Of a DNA stretch of 37,035 nucleotides, positions 23,598 to 33,929 are shown one piece after another. Position numbers and translations under genes: made by a program. The stretch comes from Pantanalinema sp. (GTDB lineage Bacteria > Cyanobacteriota > Sericytochromatia > S15B-MN24 > UBA4093), in assembly GCA_036704125.1 (NCBI GenBank), contig DATNQI010000053.1:1-37035 (forward strand). The letters run 5' to 3'. Within the stretch, counting starts at the first letter, position 1; each line of letters begins with the position of its first letter. A model generated the notes under the pieces. That model was not told the DNA's origin and searched no databases. It was given only the letters and a program-made list of their open reading frames with translations.

Positions 23598-26500
23598 TGC
23601 GGAACTTACCGCTTCTCCGAGCTGGGACAGCTCGAAGGCGGCCCCCAGCTGAACGAACATGGCCCGGGCCTCCTCGGCGCTCTTCCTCGCGCCGACGGCA
23701 TCCCCGCGCGCGGAAAGCACCCGCGAGAGCTGCGCGTGGGCCCGCGCCAGATCGAGCGGCGACTCGAGCGGCGCGATCCGCGCGATCGCCTCTTGCGCCT
23801 TGAGCTGCGCCAGGTCCAGCGCGCCGTCCACCACGTGGATCTGGCTCTCGATCCGCGGCAGCACCGCGAGGGTCCCGTCGTCGCCGAGCTCCAGCGCGAA
23901 TTGCCGGGCCTCGTTCACGAACCGCCAGGCCTCGTTCGCCGCCCCGAGCTCCGCCCATACCCGACCGATGGTCATGAAGACCTCGGGATAGACCTCCTTG
24001 GACTCCAGCTCCTGGAAGATCGAGAGGGCCTCTTGCATGGCGCTCACCGCGCCTTGGCCGTCTGCGCGGCGCGAGGCGATCTCGCCCAGGTTGAACAGGA
24101 CGATCCCCTCGCCCTGGCGATCGCCGACCTTCCGCTTGAGGACGAGGGCCTTGCCCAGGTGATCCTCGGCCTCCTCGAGGGCCCCGCGGTTGAGCAGCAG
24201 CGTCCCGTGGTTGTTGTGGACCAGGCTGATGTACCAGGGATCGCCGATCCGCTCGTAGGCCTGCAGCGCGCGCCGGTAGAAGTCGTCGGCCTCCCGCCAC
24301 TCCCCAAGGTTCGAGTGGATGTTGGCCAGGCTGTTGTAGCAGGTCGCCTGGCCGGTGATGTCCTTGCAGGCCTCCCGGAACTCGAGGGAAAGGCGGGTGT
24401 GCATGATGGCCCGCACCGAGTCCCCGCGGCGGTTGTAGCAGATGCCCAGGTACGAGTGGGCCTGGCCGATCTCGCGATCGAGCGCGGTCCCTTCCATCAG
24501 CTCCAGGGCCTTCTCGCAGAGCTGGATGCACTCCTCGATCTGGCCCAGGCGATACTTGGCGTAGCCCATCTTCGAGAGCAGCGGGGCCCGCTCCAGCTTC
24601 GCCTCCTGAGGCAGCGCGTCGTGGCCCTGCTGGAAGCTGTCGAGCGCTGCCTGGTACTCGCCCTTTCGCTCCAGGGCGTCGCCCTGGCTGCGCAGCACGT
24701 TCGCCCGCGCGCTCGGGGTCGGGGCGATGGAAAGGGCCGACTCCAGCGCGGCGAAGGCCTGGTCGTACTGGCTCAGCGAGGTGAGGACCTGACCGAGTAA
24801 CCAGTGAACCTCCCACTTCGCGGGGGTCGCCAGGTCCGCCACCTGCTGCATGACCTGGGTGGCACGCTCCAGGTCGGCCCGCGAGCGCGAAAGGTCGAAG
24901 AAGGCGAAGGAGCGCTTGGCCGAGAGGTACAGGTACTTGAGGCCCGGGGCGTGCTGGTCGGCCAGCAGGAAGTGGTGCGCCAGGAGGTGGGCGTTCTCCT
25001 CGAGGTGGCCCGCGTAGAGGGCCTCCAGGGCGCGTCCGGTGCGACCGTGAAGATCCTTCCTGCTGCTGAGCAGCAGGCTGTGATAGGCCACCTCCTGGAT
25101 CAGCGGCTGGGTGAAGGCGAAGTCGCCCTGCGAGTTCTGGTACAGGAAGCCCATGCGGCACAGGTCCTGCAGCGAGTGCAGGTTGTCGGTGGCGCGCTGG
25201 CCCACCTCCTCGACGATGCCCAGCGAGAAGGTCCGACCCAGGAGGGCGCCGACCTGCAAGAGCCCCTTGTGGGATCGCCCGAGGCGATCGAGGCGCGAGG
25301 CGACCGCCCCGTGAATGGTGCTCGGCAGGCGGATGTCGGCCTCGGCCATCATCAGGACCCAGGCCCCGTCAGGCCCCTGGGCGATCGCCTTGCCGTCGAT
25401 CAGCGAGGTGATCAGCTCGTGGAGGTAGAACGGGTTGCCCGCGGCGCGCTCCAGGACCTGCCGGATCAAGGGTGCGAGCGCGGCCTCGCCGCTGATGGCC
25501 TCGGGGGTCACGTGGAGGATCGCCGCGGCGATCGCGAGGCTCTCCTCGGCCGCGAAGGGGCTGAGCTGGATGGCGAGCAGGTCCTTCTTCCAGGAGTCCA
25601 AGGGCAGCTTGGTCGCCTCGGCGCGCTGCTGGCAGAGGATCATGACCTTGGCCGGGGCCGAGTGCAGGGCAAGGGCCTGAAGGAAGGCGCGGAACCACTC
25701 GAGCGAGGCCTCGTCCGCCCACTGCAAGTCCTCGAGGGAGAGCAGGAGGGGGCCCGTTTCGGCGATGCGCAGGAGGACGCCGTTGAGGGCCGAAAGGGCG
25801 GCGTTGCGGCGCTGCTCCTGCGAGAGCGAGGCGAGCTCGGCATCGGCCGGTTCCAGGCCCAGGAAGGCCCCCAGTCGATCGGCGAGGCGAGCCCCCTCGC
25901 CCGGATCGAGGCGCAGGCACCACTCGCCCAGGCGCCGGCGAAGCTCGGCGGTCGAGGCGGTGGGGGGGGCATCCAGCCAGTAATGCAACAAATTCGTGAC
26001 CAGGCCGAACGACGCCGTGCTGGTGTAGGACTGGCAGCGCGCCCGGATGGTGACGGGGGCGGGCACGCAACGCTGCTGCACGAACTGCGAGACCAGGCGC
26101 GACTTGCCCATCCCCGCCTCGCCGTTGACCACCGCCAGCTGTGGCGCGCCCTCGCACGCCAAGAGCCAGGCCTGGGCCAGCTGCTCGATCTCGTGCCTGC
26201 GCCCGACGAAGGCGCCGCGCTCGCGGCCGATGTCGGTCTTGTGGCGCGGGGCCACCACCTCGTAGGTCTCGACCGGGACTGAGCGGCCCTTGACCGTCAC
26301 GGCGGGCATGGGCAGGAAGTCGAAGGCTTCGGAGGCCAGCCGGTAGGTCTCGTGGCTGACCAGGGCCTTGCCGGGACGGGCGGCGGCCTCCATGCTCTGG
26401 GCGAGGTTGACCGTCTCTCCCATGACCGTGTAGTCCCGCTTCTGCTCGCCGCCGACGGCGCCCGCGACCACCAGGCCCGTGTGGATGCCGATCCGGACCC

Positions 26501-26987
26501 TGAGGCTGATGCCGGTGCGCTCCTCGAGCTTGGCCGCGAAGGCCCGGGCGGCCTCCTGCATCTCGAAGGCGGCGTGCACCGCGCGCTCCGGATCGTCCTC
26601 GTGGGCGATGGGCGCCCCGAACAGGGCCATGATCGCGTCGCCGATGTACTTGTCGACCACCCCGCCGAAGCGGTAGATGGGCTCGGTGAGGACCTCGAAG
26701 AACTGGTTGACGATCTCGGTGACCTGCTGCGGGTCGAGCTTCTCGCTCATGGCGGTGAAGCCCGAGACGTCCGTGAAGAGCACCGTGACCACCCGACGAT
26801 CGCCCGCGTTCGAGGTGGAGGCCTGCGCGCGCGCGCCGCTCAGCTGGACGCCGCACTGGGTGCAGAAGGTGCTGTCAGGGCGGCACAGGGCCTGGCAGGC
26901 GCCGCAGGGGATGCCGAGCTTCTTCCCGCACTGGGTGCAGAACTTGGCGTCGGACCTGACAGACGCCTCACAATGCGTACAGTTCAA
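23592..26987 (-). CDS. Zinc-ribbon, class III nucleotide cyclase, AAA ATPase and TPR multidomain protein
   Basis: An 1131-residue cytoplasmic protein. Two zinc ribbons lie at 3-20 (C3, C6, C17, C20) and 28-45 (C28, C31, C42, C45). A class III adenylate/guanylate cyclase domain (65-245) has metal-binding D73 (LFTDVSGFT) and D117 (DKYIGDAIMALFGAP). An AAA/AfsR-like ATPase starts at about 255, with Walker A GEAGMGKS (289-296) and SLEDLQWADEASLEWF as Walker B region. The last 500 residues are TPR repeats. The TTG start at 26987 begins with the first zinc knuckle and has GGAGAGG about 9 bases upstream. This layout is known in Myxobacteria, Actinobacteria and Rhizobia. The cyclase probably makes cAMP, with the ATPase/TPR part as regulator; product specificity is not provable by eye. 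Confidence 0.92.
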   Translation of the reverse strand: MNCTHCEASVRSDAKFCTQCGKKLGIPCGACQALCRPDSTFCTQCGVQLSGARAQASTSNAGDRRVVTVLFTDVSGFTAMSEKLDPQQVTEIVNQFFEVLTEPIYRFGGVVDKYIGDAIMALFGAPIAHEDDPERAVHAAFEMQEAARAFAAKLEERTGISLRVRIGIHTGLVVAGAVGGEQKRDYTVMGETVNLAQSMEAAARPGKALVSHETYRLASEAFDFLPMPAVTVKGRSVPVETYEVVAPRHKTDIGRERGAFVGRRHEIEQLAQAWLLACEGAPQLAVVNGEAGMGKSRLVSQFVQQRCVPAPVTIRARCQSYTSTASFGLVTNLLHYWLDAPPTASTAELRRRLGEWCLRLDPGEGARLADRLGAFLGLEPADAELASLSQEQRRNAALSALNGVLLRIAETGPLLLSLEDLQWADEASLEWFRAFLQALALHSAPAKVMILCQQRAEATKLPLDSWKKDLLAIQLSPFAAEESLAIAAAILHVTPEAISGEAALAPLIRQVLERAAGNPFYLHELITSLIDGKAIAQGPDGAWVLMMAEADIRLPSTIHGAVASRLDRLGRSHKGLLQVGALLGRTFSLGIVEEVGQRATDNLHSLQDLCRMGFLYQNSQGDFAFTQPLIQEVAYHSLLLSSRKDLHGRTGRALEALYAGHLEENAHLLAHHFLLADQHAPGLKYLYLSAKRSFAFFDLSRSRADLERATQVMQQVADLATPAKWEVHWLLGQVLTSLSQYDQAFAALESALSIAPTPSARANVLRSQGDALERKGEYQAALDSFQQGHDALPQEAKLERAPLLSKMGYAKYRLGQIEECIQLCEKALELMEGTALDREIGQAHSYLGICYNRRGDSVRAIMHTRLSLEFREACKDITGQATCYNSLANIHSNLGEWREADDFYRRALQAYERIGDPWYISLVHNNHGTLLLNRGALEEAEDHLGKALVLKRKVGDRQGEGIVLFNLGEIASRRADGQGAVSAMQEALSIFQELESKEVYPEVFMTIGRVWAELGAANEAWRFVNEARQFALELGDDGTLAVLPRIESQIHVVDGALDLAQLKAQEAIARIAPLESPLDLARAHAQLSRVLSARGDAVGARKSAEEARAMFVQLGAAFELSQLGEAVSSAP

Positions 26988-27058
26988 GGTTTCGTGCCTC
27001 TCCGATAGGGCGCAGGCCCCGCGCTCGCAACGACCGACAGGCAGCTTCCGCCCGTGTC

Positions 27059-27067
27059 AGTATACCA
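27059..27067 (-). promoter_or_regulatory. Extended -10 (TGGTATACT) upstream of the cyclase gene
   Basis: TGnTATACT on the minus strand, 72 bp before the TTG start. Transcription would start near 27052. No clear -35. Confidence 0.45.
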
Positions 27068-27082
27068 CGGGGCCCAAGCGCC

Positions 27083-28134
27083 CTAGGGGTGGAAGAAGAA
27101 GGCGATGGCCAGGATGGCGTAGGCGGCGAGCAGCTGAGCGCCCTCGAACCAGTTGGACTCCCCGTCCTGGGCGATCATGTTCGCGATGGCGACCGCGATG
27201 CCGATGGCGACCACCTCGAACAGGTTGAAGTGCAGAGTCAAGGGCTGGCCGATGGCCCAGCCGACCAGCACCAGGATGGGGGCGACCAGCAGGGCGATCT
27301 GGAGGCTCGAGCCCACGGCGATGCCCAGCGAGAGATCCATCTTGTTCTTCATGGCGACGGTGACGGCCGTCAGGTGCTCGGCGGCGTTGCCGATCAGCGG
27401 AATCAAGATGACGCCGATGAACAGCTCCGAGAGGCCCCACTTGTGGGTGACCGCCTCGATCGAGCCGACCAGGAACTCGCTCTCGATCGCCACCAGGGCG
27501 GTGGCCCCAAGCAGCAGGGCGATCGCCTTGGGCTGCGAGAGCGTCGGCTCCTCGACGCCCTCGCCATGGCTGCTGCCGTCGTACAGGTGGGAATGGGTCT
27601 TGAGCGAGAAGACCAGGCTCAGGCCATAGACGACCAGGAGCAGGATCGCCACCCAGTGCGACAGGTTCTGGACGCCCGGCGTCGCGAGGGTCACCGGCGA
27701 GGTGTAGACGAAGGCGGCCGGGATCAAGAGCGAGCTCACCGCGAGCATCAGCATGGCGCCGTTGGCGCCCGCGATCGTGCGGTTGAAGCGCTGCTCCTTG
27801 TGCTTGAGGCCGCCCAGCAGGACCGAGAGGCCGAGGACCAGGAGGAGGTTGCCCAGGATCGAGCCCGTGATCGAGGCCTGGACCACCATGAGCAGGCCCT
27901 TCTGCAGGGCGATCACCGCGATGATCAGCTCGACCGCGTTGCCGAAGGTCGCGTTGAGCAGGCCGCCGATGCCGGGGCCCGCCTTGATGGCGATCTCCTC
28001 GGTCGCGTAGCCCATCAGCTTGGCGAGCGGCACGATGGCCAGGCAACTGGTGACGAAGACGACGGTCGGATCCCAGTGCAGGAGCTCGGCGAGGACGCTG
28101 ACGGGGATGAAGACCAGCAGGAGGTAGAGGTATT

Positions 28135-28138
<4 letters not shown>
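27083..28138 (-). CDS. cax: Ca2+/H+ antiporter, CAX family
   Basis: A 351-residue protein with about 11 membrane helices. The two alpha repeats are recognised by [11 protein letters not shown] (66-75, E70) and [11 protein letters not shown] (249-259, E254), whose acidic residues bind Ca2+. An acidic, His-containing loop (about 181-198, [16 protein letters not shown]) separates the halves. It exports Ca2+, or another divalent cation, in exchange for protons. The ATG at 28138 overlaps the gatB stop as ATGA, so translation is coupled to gatB. No functional link between GatB and CAX is known. Confidence 0.93.
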
Positions 28139-29583
<1,445 letters not shown>

Positions 29584-29593
29584 GGGGCTTCTC

Positions 29594-31063
29594 CTACTTG
29601 GCCGAGAGCGGCTCGGGGCGCCGGGTATGGAACGAGGTGGCCTGCTCGAAGGCGTAGGCCGCCCGGTACAGCATCCCTTCCGAGAGCGCGGGGCCCTGCA
29701 GCTGCAGGCCGATGGGCAGCCCCTTATCGTCGAAGCCGCAGGGGATCGAGAGGGCGGGGATGCCGGCCAGGTTGGCGAGCACGGTGGCGATGTCGCTGAG
29801 GTACATCTCGAGCGGATCGCTGGTCTTCTCGCCGAGCCTGAAGGCCGTCGAGGGGGTGGTCGGGCTAAGAATCAGGTCGTACCGGGAGAAGGCCCGGTCG
29901 TAATCCTCGCGGATCCGGGTGCGGACCTGCTGGGCCTTCTTGTAGTAGGCGTCGTAGTAGCCGCTCGACAGGGCGTAGGTCCCCAGCATGATGCGGCGCT
30001 TCACCTCGGCCCCGAAGCCCTCGGCGCGGGTCCTGAGGTACATCCCCAAAAGGTCCTCGGCCTCCTCGCGCAGGGTGTACTTGACCCCGTCGTAGCGCGC
30101 CAGATTCGAGCTGGCCTCGGCGGTCGCCACCAGGTAGTAGGCGGCGATGCCGTGCTTGCTGGTCGGAAGGCTCACCTCCTCGACGACCGCCCCCAGGTGC
30201 GCGAACACCTTGGTGGCCGCCTCGACGGCGGCGCGGACCTCGAGGGAGACCCCGTCACCCGTAAGCTCGGAGATGACGCCGATGCGCAGGCCCTTGACCT
30301 CGCCGGTCAGGTAGTTGACGTAGGTCTCTTCAGGCTGGTCGATCGAGGTGGAGTCCAGGGGGTCGTGACCCGCGAGCACGTTGAGCATCAGGGCGTTGTC
30401 CCGCACGTCGCGGGTCATGGGCCCGACCTGGTCGAGGCTCGAGGCGAAGGCGACCAGGCCGTAGCGCGACACCAGGCCGTAGGTCGGCTTCATTCCCACG
30501 ATGCCGCAGAAGGCGGCCGGCTGGCGGATGGATCCGCCGGTGTCGCTGCCGGTCGAAAGCGGCACCATGCCGGCGGCGACGGCCGCGGCCGAGCCCCCCG
30601 ACGATCCGCCCGGCACCGTGGCGACGTCCCACGGGTTCCGGGTCTTCTTGAAGGCCGAGTTCTCGGTGGAGGAGCCCATGGCGAACTCGTCCATGTTTGC
30701 CTTGCCGAGGGAGATGAGGCCCGCTTCGCGCATCCTCGAAACGACGGTGGCGTCGTAGGGCGGCACGAATTTCTCGAGCATGCGGCTGGCGCAGGTGGTC
30801 GCGACCCCTCGGGTGTTCAGGTTGTCCTTGGTGGCCATGGGCACGCCGGCCAAGGGGTGCAGGGCATCACCAGCAAGGCGGGCCTTGTCGACGGCCGCGG
30901 CCTGGGCGAGGGCGCCCTCGCGCGTCAGGGTGATGAAGGCGCCGATCTGGGGCTCGACTCGGTCGATGCGCGCGAAGGCGCTTTCGACGACGTCGACGGC
31001 CGAGACCTCGCGCGCCCTGAGGCGCTCCGAGAGCTGGGCCGCGGTGAGATCGTTGAGCTGCAC
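29594..31063 (-). CDS. gatA: Asp-tRNA(Asn)/Glu-tRNA(Gln) amidotransferase subunit A
   Basis: A 489-residue amidase that releases ammonia from glutamine for GatB. With the GTG start at 31063 the Ser-cisSer-Lys triad falls at K79, S154/S155 region and S178 (TGGSIRQP), the same numbering as Staphylococcus GatA. That and AGGAG six bases upstream favour GTG over a TTG six codons earlier. The amidase signature [14 protein letters not shown] is intact, and the length is usual. It heads the visible gatA-gatB-cax operon. No gatC lies upstream; it must be elsewhere. Confidence 0.98.
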   Translation of the reverse strand: MQLNDLTAAQLSERLRAREVSAVDVVESAFARIDRVEPQIGAFITLTREGALAQAAAVDKARLAGDALHPLAGVPMATKDNLNTRGVATTCASRMLEKFVPPYDATVVSRMREAGLISLGKANMDEFAMGSSTENSAFKKTRNPWDVATVPGGSSGGSAAAVAAGMVPLSTGSDTGGSIRQPAAFCGIVGMKPTYGLVSRYGLVAFASSLDQVGPMTRDVRDNALMLNVLAGHDPLDSTSIDQPEETYVNYLTGEVKGLRIGVISELTGDGVSLEVRAAVEAATKVFAHLGAVVEEVSLPTSKHGIAAYYLVATAEASSNLARYDGVKYTLREEAEDLLGMYLRTRAEGFGAEVKRRIMLGTYALSSGYYDAYYKKAQQVRTRIREDYDRAFSRYDLILSPTTPSTAFRLGEKTSDPLEMYLSDIATVLANLAGIPALSIPCGFDDKGLPIGLQLQGPALSEGMLYRAAYAFEQATSFHTRRPEPLSAK

Positions 31064-31103
31064 GGGAATCTCCTGGGACAAAAAGGGTCGTTCAGGCCCT
31101 CAT

Positions 31104-31132
31104 GCTACCGGATCTCGTGTGGAAACGGTAGC
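31104..31132. repeat. Inverted repeat in the gatA leader
   Basis: GCTACCG (31104-31110) and CGGTAGC (31126-31132) are perfect 7-bp arms 15 bp apart, 41 bp upstream of the gatA start. A TTTTT (minus strand, about 31080-31084) lies between the repeat and gatA. It may be a leader hairpin or a weak terminator for the small gene upstream. Confidence 0.35.
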
Positions 31133-31188
31133 ACGGACGCTTCTCTGGCCAGGGAGGCCATGACGCCGGGAGGATGAGGCAGGATCGC

Positions 31189-31329
31189 TCAGTGGCGCAC
31201 CACGCGGCGGCGAACGGGCGTCCGGCGCAGGGCCTTGACGCGCCCGGTTCGGCGCGGGCGGTAGGGCTCGAGATCCGACGTCCCGAGCCAGATGAGAAAC
31301 AGACACACGAAAGCGAAGGCGAGCTTCAA
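31189..31329 (-). CDS. Possible 46-residue membrane peptide with Arg-rich tail
   Basis: TTG start with GGGAGG six bases upstream. Residues 3-17 (LAFAFVCLFLIWLGT) are a hydrophobic segment, and residues 24-46 are strongly basic, with 11 Arg. This is a plausible small inner-membrane protein with a cytoplasmic basic tail, or a signal-like start. Against it: it begins only some 15 bp after a strong terminator T-run, leaving no room for a separate promoter outside the tRNA-Pro gene, so expression would need read-through. I recognise no family. Confidence 0.4.
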   Translation of the reverse strand: MKLAFAFVCLFLIWLGTSDLEPYRPRRTGRVKALRRTPVRRRVVRH

Positions 31330-31344
31330 GCGGTGCCTCCCGGC

Positions 31345-31375
31345 AAAAAAAAGAGAGGGGGGACTAGCCCCCCTC
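31345..31375 (-). terminator. Intrinsic terminator of the tRNA-Pro gene
   Basis: Stem GAGGGGGG / CCCCCCTC (8 bp) with a 5-base loop, followed on the minus strand by TC and eight T. The stem is a near copy of the palindrome at the norB stop (2307-2326). Confidence 0.9.
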
Positions 31376-31386
31376 GCATTCTGTAG

Positions 31387-31460
31387 TCGGGACGACAGGA
31401 TTCGAACCTGCGACCCCCTCGTCCCGAACGAGGTGCGCTACCAAGCTGCGCTACGTCCCG
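31387..31460 (-). tRNA. tRNA-Pro (anticodon CGG)
   Basis: 74 nt. The acceptor stem CGGGACG pairs with CGTCCCG; discriminator A. The anticodon arm is CCTCG-TTCGGGA-CGAGG, reading CGG, so it decodes CCG. The T arm contains GGTTCGAATCC. The CCA end is not encoded. Confidence 0.96.
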
Positions 31461-31470
31461 ATTTGATGTT

Positions 31471-31499
31471 AAGATACCACGATTCATTGCTTAAGACAA
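31471..31499 (-). promoter_or_regulatory. Promoter of the tRNA-Pro gene
   Basis: On the minus strand TTGTCT, a 17-bp spacer and TATCTT preceded by TGG. The -10 ends 11 bases before the tRNA. It overlaps the upstream region of the divergent ZIP gene. Confidence 0.7.
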
Positions 31500-31528
31500 C
31501 CAGCCTACAGAAAGAAAATCCACCGGCC

Positions 31529-32263
31529 ATGACCTCTTCACTCGGCAACACCCTGGTTTACAGCACGCTCGCGGGCCTCGGCAGCATGATCGGCGTCGGC
31601 CTCGTCGTCAGGGGCGAAGCCTGGCTTCGACAGTTCCTCCCCCTGGTCATCAGCTTCGCGGCGGGCACCCTTCTGGGGGTGGCCTTCTTCGACCTCCTGC
31701 CCGAGGCCCAGGAGCTGACCCGGCACAACATCTTCCCCTGGGTGCTCGGCAGCTTCATCGGCTTCTACTTCCTCGAGAACATGCTCCACTACCACAGCCA
31801 CCACCACGTGGGACACCACCATCCCATGGGCCTGGTGGCCTTCCTGGGCATGGCCTTCCACTCCTTGATCGACGGGATCATCATCGGGGTGGGCTTCGAG
31901 GTCAGTCCCGCCCTCGGCTTCGTCACCACCATGGGCCTCTTGGCCCACGAGCTGCCGCAGGGGATCGCCGTGACCTCGATTCTGTTGCATGCGGGCTACA
32001 CCAAGTCTCGCGCAATCCTCTTCGCCGGCCTGGTGGCCCTGGCCACGCCCGTCGGCGCGGTGGGCACCTCGCTGGTGACCCGCGGCCTTCAGCAGGACAC
32101 CGTCGGCATCCTGCTTGCGATCGCCTCGGGCAGCTTCCTCTACGTGGCAGCCTCGGACCTCATCCCCGAGAGCCACGCCGCCAAGCACGCGCTCACCGGC
32201 GTCCTTCTGCTGGCGGGGGTCGCCTTCGTCTACGCCATCGTCCACCTGTTCCACGCGCACTAG
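31529..32263 (+). CDS. ZIP-family divalent metal transporter
   Basis: A 244-residue protein with about eight membrane helices, importing Zn2+, Fe2+ or similar. The metal path motifs are H111-S-L-I-D115-G in TM4 and H140-E141-L-P-Q-G in TM5. A His-rich loop (88-98, HYHSHHHVGHHH) lies between TM3 and TM4, as in many ZIP proteins. ATG 31529 is chosen because the first helix follows directly; the frame upstream crosses the tRNA-Pro gene and is not coding. The ribosome site is poor. It stands alone, divergent from tRNA-Pro and convergent with the TPR gene across a long hairpin. Confidence 0.94.
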   Translation: MTSSLGNTLVYSTLAGLGSMIGVGLVVRGEAWLRQFLPLVISFAAGTLLGVAFFDLLPEAQELTRHNIFPWVLGSFIGFYFLENMLHYHSHHHVGHHHPMGLVAFLGMAFHSLIDGIIIGVGFEVSPALGFVTTMGLLAHELPQGIAVTSILLHAGYTKSRAILFAGLVALATPVGAVGTSLVTRGLQQDTVGILLAIASGSFLYVAASDLIPESHAAKHALTGVLLLAGVAFVYAIVHLFHAH

Positions 32264-32265
32264 CC

Positions 32266-32315
32266 GCTTCACGCGACGAGGGGCGCCGATAGCGGCGCCC
32301 CTCGTCGCGTGAAGC
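32266..32315. repeat. 22-bp perfect hairpin between convergent genes
   Basis: Arms 32266-32287 and 32294-32315 are exact complements with a 6-base loop. It lies 3 bp after the ZIP stop and 7 bp before the TPR gene stop, so it can end both transcripts, though no T-run follows on either strand. The loop with its closing base (CGATAGC, 32287-32293) is complementary to GCTATCG at 32314-32320. Confidence 0.8.
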
Positions 32316-32321
32316 TATCGC

Positions 32322-32963
32322 CTACGGGTTGAGGCCGCGCATGCGCATGGCCGTGGCAGTCTCCATCACGCCCTCGGCCATCTTGCCTTGACGCATGTAG
32401 GCCTGGCCGATGAGGAAGTGGGCCACGGCGTTGTCCTCGACTGAGATGGCCTGGCGCCAGAGGCCGACGGCCTTCTCGAGATCGCCGCTCTCGGCGATCA
32501 GGTAGCCCAGGTAGTTGTAGCCCCAGACGTACTTGGGGTCGTTGGCGATGATCGCCTCGAAGGCGGTACGGGCGAGCTGCTTGCTCTGGGCCCCCTCCGC
32601 CGAGGCGGGATCCGCCTGCTGGAGGCTCCAGCCCTTGAAGTAGTAGCCGAACGCCAGCCGGAAGAAGGCCTCCACGTTCTGCTTGTTCTGATCCACCAGG
32701 GGCTTGTACGTCGCGATGACCTTGTCCGCGTAGGTCGGATCCAGCTCGATGACCTTCTTGAGCGACGCGTAGCCGCTTTCGAGCTTGACGGTCCGCGCCA
32801 GGCCCATGGCCAGGTCGAAGTGGACATCGGGGCTCTTGGGATCCAGGTCGACGCGGCGCTGGAGCTCCTCGAGCTCGGCGCGGGAGGTGTCCACGGCCCA
32901 AGCGGCGGGTGCTGCGAAGGTCAGGGCCGCCAGGGCGACCGCCGTGATGAGTGGCTTGAGCAT
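32322..32963 (-). CDS. Exported TPR-repeat protein
   Basis: A 213-residue protein. A signal peptide of about 23 residues ends APAAWA. The rest holds several tetratricopeptide-like repeats: DPKSPDVHFDLAMGLARTVKLESGYASLKKVIELDP (41-76), then NVEAFFRLAFGYYFKGW, WGYNYLGYLIAESGDLEKAVGLWRQAI and AVAHFLIGQAYMRQGKMAEGV. It is probably periplasmic and scaffolds protein contacts. ATG 32963 begins the signal peptide and has AAAGGA about 9 bases upstream. It is downstream of the ABC transporter genes on the same strand, but 180 bp separate them. No specific partner is evident. Confidence 0.85.
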   Translation of the reverse strand: MLKPLITAVALAALTFAAPAAWAVDTSRAELEELQRRVDLDPKSPDVHFDLAMGLARTVKLESGYASLKKVIELDPTYADKVIATYKPLVDQNKQNVEAFFRLAFGYYFKGWSLQQADPASAEGAQSKQLARTAFEAIIANDPKYVWGYNYLGYLIAESGDLEKAVGLWRQAISVEDNAVAHFLIGQAYMRQGKMAEGVMETATAMRMRGLNP

Positions 32964-33143
32964 CGGGCGAGGTCCTTTCTCACGCGGGATTGCGCGGTGA
33001 CGACCCATGGACGAAACGACTCCTCGGGTGGTTCCCCTCCAGGATAAGGGATAGGCGCGCAAGCGCCAAGCAAGCCTCAGGGGTGGTGAAGGCCTCCCGC
33101 TCACGGAATATTCCCGGAAGGCCGTCCAATGGTACGGGCCAGG

Positions 33144-33929
33144 CTACGCTTCGCCGAGCCGCGGCAGGATGTAGGGCGCGAGCGTTTCGGGGTGGCGCTG
33201 GACCAGGACCGGCACCCCGAAGGCTGCCTGGATCGTCGCCGGGGTCAGGGTCTCGTGCGGGGTGCCGTCCACGGCGAGGCGCCCGTGGTGCAAGAGCAGC
33301 AGGCGCGAGCAGAACTGGGCGGCGTGGTTCAGGTCGTGCAGCACCGCGACCACCGCGATTCGGCGCGCGCGCGCAATTTCCGACACCCGCTTGAGCAGAT
33401 CGAGCTGGAAGCGCAGGTCGGCCCAGGCGGTCGGCTCGTCCAGCAAGAGGACCGCGGGCTCCTGCGCGAGGGCCTGGGCGAGCCTCACCCGCTGCTGCTC
33501 GCCGCCCGAGAGCGCCCCCATGCGCCGCTCGGCCCAGTCGCCGACCGCGACCGCCTCCATGGCCTCCTGCACGACCTCTCGATCGCGCGCCTCGTCCCCC
33601 CAGCCCCAGGCCCCCTGGTGCGGGTGGCGGCCGAAGGCGACGACCTCGCGCACGGTGAACGCCCGATCGTCGCTCGGGTGCTGGGGCAGGTGCGCGAGCT
33701 TGCGGCCGAGCTCGTGCGCGCGGTAGCGCGCCATGGCGCGCCCCTCGAGCTCCACCAGGCCCGAGAGGGGCGAGACCGCCCCCGCGAGGACCTTGAGCAG
33801 GGTGGACTTGCCCGCGCCGTTGGGGCCCAGGAGGCCGACGAACTCGCCCGGCTCGACCCGGAAACAGACGCCCGAAAAGACGGGCTGGCCGTAGCCGGCG
33901 CTCAGGTCCGTGACGGCGATCGCGCTCAT
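33144..33929 (-). CDS. ABC transporter ATP-binding protein, FecE/BtuD type
   Basis: A 261-residue ATPase. Walker A is GPNGAGKST (35-43), the Q-loop is at Q83, the signature LSGGEQQRV (140-148), Walker B AVLLLDEPTA (159-168), and the H-loop VLHDLNHA follows. The C-terminal part with GTPHETLTPATIQAAFGVPV is typical of ATPases serving siderophore, haem or cobalamin importers. The ATG overlaps the permease stop as ATGA, so the two are coupled. No binding protein is adjacent on this strand; the substrate (Fe-siderophore, haem or B12) is open. Confidence 0.94.
   Translation of the reverse strand: MSAIAVTDLSAGYGQPVFSGVCFRVEPGEFVGLLGPNGAGKSTLLKVLAGAVSPLSGLVELEGRAMARYRAHELGRKLAHLPQHPSDDRAFTVREVVAFGRHPHQGAWGWGDEARDREVVQEAMEAVAVGDWAERRMGALSGGEQQRVRLAQALAQEPAVLLLDEPTAWADLRFQLDLLKRVSEIARARRIAVVAVLHDLNHAAQFCSRLLLLHHGRLAVDGTPHETLTPATIQAAFGVPVLVQRHPETLAPYILPRLGEA

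Noticed and set aside
31174-31386. A 70-codon plus-strand frame beside tRNA-Pro
   Set aside because: No ribosome site, low-complexity composition, and it crosses the tRNA-Pro terminator.
33054-33067. GGCGC-GCAA-GCGCC hairpin between the TPR and ABC ATPase genes
   Set aside because: Short, no T-run, and such hairpins are expected by chance in GC-rich DNA.
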